Source: a virus. From it: 35,503 nucleotides of DNA. The stretch covers positions 1 to 35,503 of the IMG/VR virus record IMGVR_UViG_3300007276_000137; one strand, given 5' to 3'. Position numbers and translations under genes: made by a program. Position 1 is the stretch's first letter; every line of letters starts with the position of its first letter. The notes below the pieces were generated by a model. It was not told where the DNA came from. It was given only the letters and a program-made list of their open reading frames with translations, and did not search any database. Shown here in pieces: positions 17,045 to 26,007 of the stretch.

Positions 17045-19579
17045 TTAGAATTCCCTAACGGCTTTTGCATTAATTGGGTTAGTGTTTCCTATAATATTTC
17101 CCGTGTCCGCCAGCTTGCCTTCGACCAAGGTGGAAATAGCTGAATAGTTAGCATCTGGAATGCAAACATATGCAGAAATGACAGGATCAGTAGGATTTTC
17201 TGTAGAAGTCCAATAATTTGCGTTTAAATTAATATTTGCGTTAGTAACAACGGCTTCAGAAAGCATTGCCGTTGCAAGCTCCATTGTTGAAGGTAAAAAC
17301 CAATCAGCGTAACCATCATTAGTATAATCATTGGCATAGCTAGCGGCCTTAGCGTCAGCGCCATCACTATCAATAATCAAATCGGTATTAGTTTGACCAG
17401 TTCCAATTGCAGTATTAGCCGATGTGCCACAATTATTAAAAGATGTATTATTCCATACGGTTTCCTCTAGCTCGTCTTGCGATATGATATAACCACCACC
17501 CGTTATGTCAGTATTATTGTTAAGATAAAATATTATACCTCCTTGATAGTAATCACCTACCCCTAAAAGTGTTGTGCAAGAACCATCATCCCAAACAGCG
17601 TTTGGATCATAATCTGAATATATAGCATCCGTACACCCAGCAACACCTTCTCTTCTTATACCTCTAACGGTTTTTAGAGCGTCTTTATCGCTAGCGCTAA
17701 TAATGGAAGTGGAAAAATCAACGTGACTCGTATCATCAACCCCCGATTCAGTAGAAGACCAGTACGTGTCGCTAATAGATGGATTATCCACCATCTCAGC
17801 TGGATCTGTAAAGCAAAACAAATTATTCTGTCCGAGGTTTTGGTCAATCGTAAATAACTCGTTTATAGAAGGTAAATACCAATCTGAAAAACCACCACTT
17901 GTAGTATTATCAATACTATACGCTGCATTAGGTACGCAACCCATGGGAGCATTATCTACTATATCTCGCGAGTTTTGGTACCCTGAACCTATAGCAGTTG
18001 TCAATTGACCAGCGCTATTATAACCAGTAGGGAAAAACTCTCCACAGCTGTTATTATTGTGCCAAGCTGTTGAATATATTGGTGGGACAGGATCTACAAT
18101 TAAAGCGCCACAAAGAGTACCCACATCTGAATTTGTAACCTGGTCTAAATGAAATATTATACCACCTTGGTAGGTATCACCTATTGATATAGTGTTTCCT
18201 ACCACTCCAGCTGCATCTATAAACGTACAAGACTCGGGGTCAGCGCCATAACAACAACTACCGTCTTCATAGTTAGCTGTAGGGTCGTAGTTATTGGCTG
18301 GGCCTACCCATGATACTGGTCTACCAGTATAGTTAGGATCTGTACCGTCATCCATACACCCAGGCACTCCTAAAGTAACACATTGATCACTATTAGGATC
18401 ACAAGTATAACTTGCATCGTACTCTAGATATGCTGAATTAGTACAACCAATAAGACCCGAACAAGAGCCATCATCACAAGTAGCTAAAGGATTATAATTA
18501 CAAGATGTAGAATCCATACATCCTAAAAGACCACTACATGAACCATCATCACATGTAGCTAAAGCATTATAATTACAAGCCGTAGGATCTGTACAACCAT
18601 CAATACAACAAGAGCTATCATCTGTAGTAGCATAATAATTAAGACCATCAACTGGATGAAGGAAAACACTATAATTAGATGCTGTAGGGTCCGTACAACC
18701 CGTGTAAGTACATAAACCATCATCATTAGTAGCCGTATCGTCGTAGTTGTCAGCCGCTGGATCCATGCATCCTGGGTAAACACAACTACCATCCTCAACT
18801 TGAGTTACGTTAGATGGTGGCGCTCCCATGTAGTTAGAAGCTGTTGGATCAGTACACCCGTAAGCGGTGTAAGTACAAGAACCATCATCTACATTAGCCG
18901 CAGCGTTGTAGTTGTCAGCCATAGGATCTGTACATCCATAACTTGTAGCAATGCAAGCAAGATCAGAACCTGGGTATGGCTGGAAATTAGCGGTTGAATC
19001 ATAATTAATAGCCGTAGCATCTGTACAGCCTACGATAGTTGTTTCACAGCAGCAATTAGCAGTTCCATTAGGAATACCACCAACACAATCATCACTAGCA
19101 CCGGGTTGAGTTCCATCACAAGGCACTTGGCCAGCGATAGTATTTCCATTCCAGTACAATGGATATAACAAATTACTTGTGTTATTATCACCTATATTTA
19201 TAGTTGTTACAATAGTACAACCATAGGTGATTAGTGTTAGGCAATATGTATTGCCAGGGTTGTTATTTGCAGGTGGCACTTGGCTAGCATCATACTCTAA
19301 ATACAACGGATTATCACAACCATTATATAAACACGTGCCATTATCTACATTAGCAGCTGGGTCGTAACCTCCGCTTGCATTTGGATCCGTACATCCATAA
19401 ACAACCGGAACACAGCTACCATCGTCTTGAGTTGCATTTGGATTGTAATTAAATGAACCAGGCGTAGTACATCCCAATATAATTCCAAGTGGACCTGTAG
19501 TAATTAGATTTCCCAATCCTTGAAAAGAAGAATCAGCATTATCAAAAGAATCTTTGCCAAAACTATTTATTGTTGCCAC
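17045..19579 (-). CDS. Adhesin/receptor-binding protein B: Cys-rich DDGSC repeats plus two Lcl/DUF1566-type domains
   Basis: The product has 844 residues and starts at a GTG (19579) that lies 13 bases inside the end of the muzzle gene, which suggests translational coupling. The docking peptide FDNADSSFQGLGNL is at 12-25. Residues about 36-455 carry 13 Cys-rich repeats (for example GCTDPMADNYNAAANVDDGS), with the same atypical third, fourth and fifth units and CCCE insert as adhesin A. Lcl/DUF1566 domain 1 covers about 461-645 (YQGGIIFHL, GFSDWYLPSINELF, YWSSTESG, VRGIRREG). Another repeat follows, then Lcl domain 2 at about 672-844 (YQGGIIFYL, GYADWFLPSTMEL, YWTSTE, AKAVREF). This is a stalk with two lectin-like heads and probably binds a surface glycan or protein. 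Its first lectin domain is closer to consensus than that of adhesin A. Confidence 0.86.
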   Translation of the reverse strand: MATINSFGKDSFDNADSSFQGLGNLITTGPLGIILGCTTPGSFNYNPNATQDDGSCVPVVYGCTDPNASGGYDPAANVDNGTCLYNGCDNPLYLEYDASQVPPANNNPGNTYCLTLITYGCTIVTTINIGDNNTSNLLYPLYWNGNTIAGQVPCDGTQPGASDDCVGGIPNGTANCCCETTIVGCTDATAINYDSTANFQPYPGSDLACIATSYGCTDPMADNYNAAANVDDGSCTYTAYGCTDPTASNYMGAPPSNVTQVEDGSCVYPGCMDPAADNYDDTATNDDGLCTYTGCTDPTASNYSVFLHPVDGLNYYATTDDSSCCIDGCTDPTACNYNALATCDDGSCSGLLGCMDSTSCNYNPLATCDDGSCSGLIGCTNSAYLEYDASYTCDPNSDQCVTLGVPGCMDDGTDPNYTGRPVSWVGPANNYDPTANYEDGSCCYGADPESCTFIDAAGVVGNTISIGDTYQGGIIFHLDQVTNSDVGTLCGALIVDPVPPIYSTAWHNNNSCGEFFPTGYNSAGQLTTAIGSGYQNSRDIVDNAPMGCVPNAAYSIDNTTSGGFSDWYLPSINELFTIDQNLGQNNLFCFTDPAEMVDNPSISDTYWSSTESGVDDTSHVDFSTSIISASDKDALKTVRGIRREGVAGCTDAIYSDYDPNAVWDDGSCTTLLGVGDYYQGGIIFYLNNNTDITGGGYIISQDELEETVWNNTSFNNCGTSANTAIGTGQTNTDLIIDSDGADAKAASYANDYTNDGYADWFLPSTMELATAMLSEAVVTNANINLNANYWTSTENPTDPVISAYVCIPDANYSAISTLVEGKLADTGNIIGNTNPINAKAVREF
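18254..19474 (-). repeat. Protein-level repeat array (13 DDGSC units) in adhesin B
   Basis: Thirteen coding repeats starting GC(T/M/D) and mostly ending DDGSC, plus one more near 17570-17635 between the lectin-like domains. Unit-by-unit peculiarities (YLEYDA unit, CCCE insert, the long unit with a xNxTQVxDGSC ending) match adhesin A in the same order. Confidence 0.9.
19505..19546 (-). other. Conserved N-terminal docking peptide of adhesin B
   Basis: Encodes FDNADSSFQGLGNL, the same 14 residues as in adhesin A (16918-16959), with seven synonymous differences and no amino-acid change. The flanking residues differ. Confidence 0.7.
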
Positions 19580-22500
19580 GCTTTACCTCTTATATAATTA
19601 AACCACTTACCTTCTTTTTCTATAAACTCATTTAAAGTTCCTACTTCTTTATCTGTTTCAATTGTATTCACAAACCAGCCTGAAGAAGAAGATAAATTAT
19701 AATAATTTTTATCATTTATTTCGCCTATAGAGTTTGTGTAATTTGGAATTCCATTAGCATCAAAAGTACCATTCCAAGATGTTACATCCCAAATATCATA
19801 TTTATCTTGCACCATAGCGCTTGATTGGATGCTATTAACCCTAGATTGTGAACCTTCATAGTTTAAAGTATGAAATGTCTTTATAGAGCCAGGCATATCG
19901 TTTATTATAACGTTTATACTAGAAGGGGAAGAAGTGTTGTAAAAAGTGTTCCTATTAACTGTCTCATCATGGTGACGCCACAGATTACCTTCCTTAATAG
20001 TATAATATTCATTAGCACAACTTAATCCATTTTCAGGAACAAATGATTTAAAGCTAACCCAACCTTTTACATCTTCCCTATATGTGACGGTTTTATTATT
20101 ATCTTTTAATGTGATATTGTACTCTTGTTTACGATCATCATAACTACCTACTAATTTATTACTTAATTTTAAATTATCTCTAAACCAATCTTTCATACCA
20201 GCGGTAGATATAGGTGTCAACCCATCCATAGAAAGTCTCATCACAGCGCCTCTTACTTTGTCAGTAAAATAAGCTCTGTAGGCTTCTGATGCAAACGATT
20301 CTGGATTTTTAGATATACCAAACTCACCAGAATAAGGAATAGCTTGACCTAAAACTTTGTTCGTTGAAGTTACGTTAGTATTACCATCAGCATTAAATAA
20401 CGCATCTTTATTTGCTAATATCTTTAAAACTCTATCTTCGCAAAGCGTTATTAAATCACCACCCTGTCCCCAACCGGCTTTTAACTTTTGTATACTACCG
20501 TACGTGGGGTTTATGTCTTTAGTTATTTTTTCAGCAGCTATAAATTGATTTAAATTATTAACTCCAGATGTAGAATTGTACAAGCCAGAGTATATTAAAC
20601 CATATTTTCTATGTTCTTCTCTGTATCCATCACTAAGAGTAGTAGATACTTTTGGACCTTTGTCAATATACACAGAATTAAAAGTATCTCTAATTCTGTT
20701 TGATTCAACGCCATTTCCATACGCATAACAGTTATGCCAACCTAATCCTACTTTATTATTTTTAACGTCTGCATCAACTTTAAAACTATAACTAGTATCA
20801 GAAGGCCCTGGTATTATAGGCTCTCCTAAACCAGAAAATTTAGCCGTTGTATATGTGCCATCAGGTCTGGTAAAATAAATAAGCATGTTTGGGCCAGCAA
20901 ACTCATCTACCAACAAAACGTCTAATTGACAAATATCATCTTCCCATCCAACAACTACACCCTTTCCACCACTTATAAACCCAGGGAATTTACAAGTAAC
21001 AATGCTACCAATAGGAGCAAAATCAACTCCATAATTTTTAACATTAATAGGTAGTGTATCACTAATTTCGTGAAAAATATCTACACCTTCACTAGTTTTA
21101 GGTTCTGTTTCAAAAACAGCTGGATTTTCTGGAAACGGTATGTCATTATCATTAGTGTAGTTTTGAGATACAATTTCAATAGGACATCTATTTGTGCTAG
21201 TTAAATCTACATTATTTCCAGAAACTGGTTTTACTAAAGGATTAAAATTACCTAAATTATCCGCCGGACTACCACCAGTAACAATATCTTCTAAATATAA
21301 TCTAAAAGTAATTCTACGGTTAAAGTGTGGTTTGTGAAGCCATTTCCTCCAATTGGGTTTCCAAGGAACGTAATTATAATCAAATATTCCCGTCCCTGTA
21401 TATTCTACCTCATTGTAAATAGACTCATGTTTAGAAAATGGATAATCTATATCATAAAGCCCTTGGCTGTAATTTAATTTGTAAAATTTTTCTACATTTT
21501 TTATTTTATATATTCTAGGGTTACCACTAGGTCCAGAAGTATCTTCTTTAAATCTTATATGATTACCTATGGTTAATAAATCGGCAAATATTTTAGCATC
21601 AGCATCCATTGCGTCCCCAATGTCATTATTATTAACTAGATTACCATTGGAACCAGATATTTTCCAATAATCTCTCCAGTAAGTGCACTGCGTGTGTATT
21701 GCCAGCCAATCATTGAGATTCGGATGCTCTTGATCCGTCCAATCTATACTAGTTGTACCAGCATTAAAATCAGCTCTACCTGTCCCAACGTAAGATAAAT
21801 CTATGTAGTCATTTTTTACACCATGTCCTTCGCTAAAATATTCATAGGAACTCGTATCGGTACCATGTGCTAAACCTGGAACGCTTGGAAGAGAGCCTTG
21901 AGATACTGTAGAGTTAGCGTTATGATTTCTGGTAAAGTCGTTTGCACTTGCAAAATGATAACCACCATAAGTAGTAGATACTTGGTTTGGAAAAGAACCA
22001 GTGACTTCATGATTCAGATAATTAGCACCGTGAACATGTTCATCGTCATAGCTCCCACCAAATTTACCCCAATAAGGTTCTTCTCCAGTAGCAAACGCTT
22101 CGTCTATAACCCATCTAGATCCACCTTCTGTTAAATCCGCATATATTTTCTGCCAAACATACCAACTCCAATACTCATCATCAGTATAAGGCTTCCCATT
22201 GTGTGCTGCATTTGCATAACAAGGATACCCACCAAATGTCCCGCTGTTAAAGCAATTGTGAGGCCATCCATTAGCCACCATGTCATTAATTGCGTCTTCA
22301 TGTTCAGTCCAGGTATAGTATCCATCCCAAACAGTGCCCATGTTTAGTGAATTTTCATTAAAATCTTTTAAATAACCAGCTTCAGCTGTTTTAAGAACAG
22401 TTGTGTCAGCAAATTCCCCTTGTTGAAATATAGCCTCATTAATAGCTTGATCTTTTAATATTTTAGCAAAAAATCTACCTTGAAAAAGGGCTTTATTTTG

Positions 22501-25500
22501 TATTATTTCTTGCGCTATTTCAAGAGATATTTGATTATCACTAGCGTTACTAACACCTCCAAGTAAAAAATCAGGATCACCAATAGCACCACCACCAACA
22601 GGGTCTGAATTATGCACCCACGCTGCGTCAGCCTCAAAAGGTTTTTTGATTCTTACCTCGTAGTGAAAACCATCCTTCTTCTTTGTGATATTATCTATTT
22701 CGTACCAATCCGTTTGTTCACCTGTAATATTACCACTCAAATCAGTTGTTAACAACCTAAGAAATAAAGGACCATTGTTTAGAGCACCACCACCTCTACC
22801 ATCATCACCCGGTGAATTATGCCGTTTATGTATGTCTTGTAATATCGTATTTTCTAAAGCCCCTTGATTTATTCTAAACTCTTTCGCACCTTCAACAGGT
22901 ATAAGATCCGTTTGATCGAATAAAACAAACGAACCAGTATCTTGACCAGCTCTACCTAAAATAGATTTTCTAGTTTTTATATATTCAGGAGCTTCATTTT
23001 TAATATCTATAATTTTATATACTTCATTGCTAAGTTCAGCGTCGTTAGATTTATATCTCTTTTTTAAATGCAATGATGTATCTAAATCTAATTTATTTCT
23101 ATCATTAGATGGGAAAGCCAACCAAACATTATCATCTTTAGCATCAAAATATCTATCTAAAGATAGATTATAATACTCTGAATACGTGTCTTTTATGTAA
23201 AATTTATGATGAGTTGCCCAAGGAGGAGGAGAGTTTAAAGGTTTTATCTCTATTTGGGTTGGGGTGCTAGAGTTTAATTTAGCAACGGATATAGAAGCCG
23301 AAGCATCTGACAACACTGGAGTTTGCCTATTGTATTGATCACAATACACAACACCCAATTGGTAATCTCTTATGGATTTAATAGATTTATAAGTGGAATC
23401 TTGTACTCTAGGTCTTAACGTAGTGGTGAAGCTAGGTCTCAAGCCATACAGATTGTAGTTCTGCAAGTAATTACCATATACAATTCTATTTCCAGTTACC
23501 TCTTGACTAAGTGCTTTTTTAGGAACATTATCCCAAGGTCTTAATAATTGGTTGGAAGGTAAAACAGATTTTATAGTTTCCTCACTTATTAAGTATGAAT
23601 TCGATGACCAGTAAACATCAGTAGGCACAATTTCATCAACTATATAAACATTTGGAGAATCAGATTCTTTATATAAAATATCAACTTGCACAACTCCATC
23701 TGGTATATTCCCTGGAACTATACCGTTCAATGTTAACTCTCTTAATTGATTTTGCATACCTAGATTATAACCTTTGTTTGGTAAATAATCATAATCACCA
23801 GGCATAAAAGCAGGTTCAGAAAAAGGACCATAAGTAGAATATTCCCCATCTTGATATTTGTACCTCAGGGCAAATCTTGGAAATTTTAATTTATATAGCT
23901 TTTCGTAACTCTTATCTAAATCTACAGCATAGTTTTCTAAAACGTTTGTTACAGTGTCTGATATAGATACTATAGAACAAATATATGTCAAACCTGATTT
24001 TTCCTCTATAATAAGTCTAATTTCTGGCTGTGTAATAGGATATAAACCACTACTACTGCCACTTCCAAAGCTCGAGTTAGTTTTTAAGAACAAAACGTCT
24101 CCAACTTTGTAATTTAAAGTACCGCCAGTAGCGCTACCTAAAACAATTTCTATTTCGTCATTAATTGAATAACTACTTGAAAAAGCAAAAGTTGTTGTGC
24201 CGTAAGAATTACCGGCTCTTTGTCCAACCATACTGAGCGTTGGACTTGATAATGGAGATTTCTTAATTACCGTTATATGCTCTTCTTTAACAGGTTTAGC
24301 TAATCCACCTAGATCTCTGCTAGGATTTTTAAATTGAGTGTGAGTTTCACCAGTATAAAGAGTACCCTGAACACTACGTGGTATATTTATTTTTTTAGGT
24401 TCAGAGCCTAATAAATTGTTACTTGAGTCATAATAACCATCCGTCCAATATAACATGTCATCTACAATGTTTATGCCAGTTATAAGATTGTTATTATTGA
24501 AATTTAGCACCCTAGGTCCCTGCCATATTAAGTTTGTGTAAGTGTTTAATGCAAGGTTAAGAGTTGTGTCTAAATTAGCATATATTTCGCTTCCATTATA
24601 CATTTGACCGTTTTCCTCTACTTTAAAGCCCTGCATAAGCAACTCATTATCACCAAGAATAAAAGGACCATCACCCGCACAAGCGCCAGGAGTTCCCGAG
24701 GGATGTGGGCTAGCCATTGTAATTGAGTTAGTCGCAACATCAATCGTGTCAACACACAGAAGCTTCTCATCTTCCGCCATCCCTACAACAAGTAAATCTC
24801 CAACGGTAAAATCACTAACATCATAAGCATTTGGATTTGGCAATCCATTAATAGGATTAGTTGCTCCCCAAACTAACATATTACCGTTAAACGAATCCGT
24901 AGTACCCGCTGGTAGTAGATATTGAATACTAGAAGCTATTAAATCGTCATTTACGTTTGTTACTCCATTCTGATCCCAATCCCAAAGATGAGCATAATAC
25001 TTACCAGTAAGTGGGCCTAATTGAAAATCAGCATCTGGAATAAATGGAGCAAAAGGCACTATTGTTTGGTCTAAAACAAGTTTAAAGCCAGATACTGATG
25101 GATCAAAACCGTTTGTAATATTTTCAGTCCACGCTGAAGCCGCGGTTACAGTAAAAGGACCTTGTGGATTACCACCAACTCCAACTCCTGATGCATCGAT
25201 ATTAATTGTAATTTCCGCACCAATATATTCAGACGCAGTGTTAGGAGCCATCCAAGTACAATTACTAATATATACAGTGTTACTAGAGGCGTCTTGAATT
25301 ACTCCACCAGCATTAACACCTTCTACCCAAAACTCATGACAAGGTGCCATTCCCGAATTAAACCCACCCCAACTCAGTTGCCACACTGTTGATAATTGCG
25401 GGGTATTTATTGCTTCTTTTTCGTATGAAAACATTATTAATTGCCCGTGACTTAAGAAATCTACAACAGCCGTGTTAGAAGTATCTCCACCACTGGTAAC

Positions 25501-26004
25501 ACCAGTAACTGTCCAACCTTTTTCTATTTGACTAAACCCTACGTCTGAAACATTTAATTGATCTACATTTAAATTTTCAAAATTAGTAGTTGTAAAAGCG
25601 TAAATATCAACAAAAACAGGTTCACAACCAGAGCCATCAATTGCATTACTATTAGTACGCATGATTATATCTTTCAACGTTGTTGTTGAACTCCAGTCAG
25701 GAGTAACATCAGCATTGTAACCAGAAACTAGCCAATATAAAGCGTCATTTTTTTCGTCCGCAATAGACCCAACTGTAGTCGCGCCTACAGGAATAGGGTT
25801 TGACAATTGCGATGACAAATAAGTGCCGCTATAATCACAAGGCATTGAATTCCCTAATATATTTTCAACAGCACCAACATCTGATGATTCCGATGTAGAC
25901 ACTTGTATGTTCTGAGCATCTCTATATTCACCTAGTGGAACAATTCTCTCATCGAGATCTTTGTTCATTTTACCCTTGGTAAAATTACGCTTTATCTCCG
26001 GCAT
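19567..26004 (-). CDS. Muzzle/tail stabilisation-type protein (crAss-like/marine Bacteroidetes phage family)
   Basis: The product has 2145 residues. The N-terminus (about 6-52) reads NFTKGKMNKDLDERIVPLGE, then YRDAQNIQVSTS and VGAVENILGN, the signature I associate with the 'stabilisation' (muzzle) proteins of crAss-like and related phages. A propeller-like strand (NIVDDMLYWTDGYYD) lies near 500-520. The C-terminal part (about 1780-1990) has GLIYSGLYNSTSGVNNLNQF, GDLITLCEDRVLKILANKDA, GISKNPESFASEAYRAYFTD and DGLTPISTAGMKDWF, again family-typical. A Trp/Tyr/His-rich middle (about 1125-1450) looks like a lineage-specific insertion. In the family this protein closes the tail below the ring proteins and carries fibres. 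The start is 3 bases after the ring-type gene, and its stop overlaps the GTG of adhesin B. Family assignment is from memory of its sequence style. Confidence 0.85.
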   Translation of the reverse strand: MPEIKRNFTKGKMNKDLDERIVPLGEYRDAQNIQVSTSESSDVGAVENILGNSMPCDYSGTYLSSQLSNPIPVGATTVGSIADEKNDALYWLVSGYNADVTPDWSSTTTLKDIIMRTNSNAIDGSGCEPVFVDIYAFTTTNFENLNVDQLNVSDVGFSQIEKGWTVTGVTSGGDTSNTAVVDFLSHGQLIMFSYEKEAINTPQLSTVWQLSWGGFNSGMAPCHEFWVEGVNAGGVIQDASSNTVYISNCTWMAPNTASEYIGAEITINIDASGVGVGGNPQGPFTVTAASAWTENITNGFDPSVSGFKLVLDQTIVPFAPFIPDADFQLGPLTGKYYAHLWDWDQNGVTNVNDDLIASSIQYLLPAGTTDSFNGNMLVWGATNPINGLPNPNAYDVSDFTVGDLLVVGMAEDEKLLCVDTIDVATNSITMASPHPSGTPGACAGDGPFILGDNELLMQGFKVEENGQMYNGSEIYANLDTTLNLALNTYTNLIWQGPRVLNFNNNNLITGINIVDDMLYWTDGYYDSSNNLLGSEPKKINIPRSVQGTLYTGETHTQFKNPSRDLGGLAKPVKEEHITVIKKSPLSSPTLSMVGQRAGNSYGTTTFAFSSSYSINDEIEIVLGSATGGTLNYKVGDVLFLKTNSSFGSGSSSGLYPITQPEIRLIIEEKSGLTYICSIVSISDTVTNVLENYAVDLDKSYEKLYKLKFPRFALRYKYQDGEYSTYGPFSEPAFMPGDYDYLPNKGYNLGMQNQLRELTLNGIVPGNIPDGVVQVDILYKESDSPNVYIVDEIVPTDVYWSSNSYLISEETIKSVLPSNQLLRPWDNVPKKALSQEVTGNRIVYGNYLQNYNLYGLRPSFTTTLRPRVQDSTYKSIKSIRDYQLGVVYCDQYNRQTPVLSDASASISVAKLNSSTPTQIEIKPLNSPPPWATHHKFYIKDTYSEYYNLSLDRYFDAKDDNVWLAFPSNDRNKLDLDTSLHLKKRYKSNDAELSNEVYKIIDIKNEAPEYIKTRKSILGRAGQDTGSFVLFDQTDLIPVEGAKEFRINQGALENTILQDIHKRHNSPGDDGRGGGALNNGPLFLRLLTTDLSGNITGEQTDWYEIDNITKKKDGFHYEVRIKKPFEADAAWVHNSDPVGGGAIGDPDFLLGGVSNASDNQISLEIAQEIIQNKALFQGRFFAKILKDQAINEAIFQQGEFADTTVLKTAEAGYLKDFNENSLNMGTVWDGYYTWTEHEDAINDMVANGWPHNCFNSGTFGGYPCYANAAHNGKPYTDDEYWSWYVWQKIYADLTEGGSRWVIDEAFATGEEPYWGKFGGSYDDEHVHGANYLNHEVTGSFPNQVSTTYGGYHFASANDFTRNHNANSTVSQGSLPSVPGLAHGTDTSSYEYFSEGHGVKNDYIDLSYVGTGRADFNAGTTSIDWTDQEHPNLNDWLAIHTQCTYWRDYWKISGSNGNLVNNNDIGDAMDADAKIFADLLTIGNHIRFKEDTSGPSGNPRIYKIKNVEKFYKLNYSQGLYDIDYPFSKHESIYNEVEYTGTGIFDYNYVPWKPNWRKWLHKPHFNRRITFRLYLEDIVTGGSPADNLGNFNPLVKPVSGNNVDLTSTNRCPIEIVSQNYTNDNDIPFPENPAVFETEPKTSEGVDIFHEISDTLPINVKNYGVDFAPIGSIVTCKFPGFISGGKGVVVGWEDDICQLDVLLVDEFAGPNMLIYFTRPDGTYTTAKFSGLGEPIIPGPSDTSYSFKVDADVKNNKVGLGWHNCYAYGNGVESNRIRDTFNSVYIDKGPKVSTTLSDGYREEHRKYGLIYSGLYNSTSGVNNLNQFIAAEKITKDINPTYGSIQKLKAGWGQGGDLITLCEDRVLKILANKDALFNADGNTNVTSTNKVLGQAIPYSGEFGISKNPESFASEAYRAYFTDKVRGAVMRLSMDGLTPISTAGMKDWFRDNLKLSNKLVGSYDDRKQEYNITLKDNNKTVTYREDVKGWVSFKSFVPENGLSCANEYYTIKEGNLWRHHDETVNRNTFYNTSSPSSINVIINDMPGSIKTFHTLNYEGSQSRVNSIQSSAMVQDKYDIWDVTSWNGTFDANGIPNYTNSIGEINDKNYYNLSSSSGWFVNTIETDKEVGTLNEFIEKEGKWFNYIRGKAWQQ

Positions 26005-26007
26005 ATA

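Noticed and set aside
15849-19474. Periodic repeats that could be taken for a CRISPR array
   Set aside because: The periodicity is at protein level, unit lengths vary, the DNA units diverge, and the frame runs through all of them.
14440-19579. Active diversity-generating retroelement
   Set aside because: No reverse transcriptase or template repeat is present in the window; only the target fold class fits.
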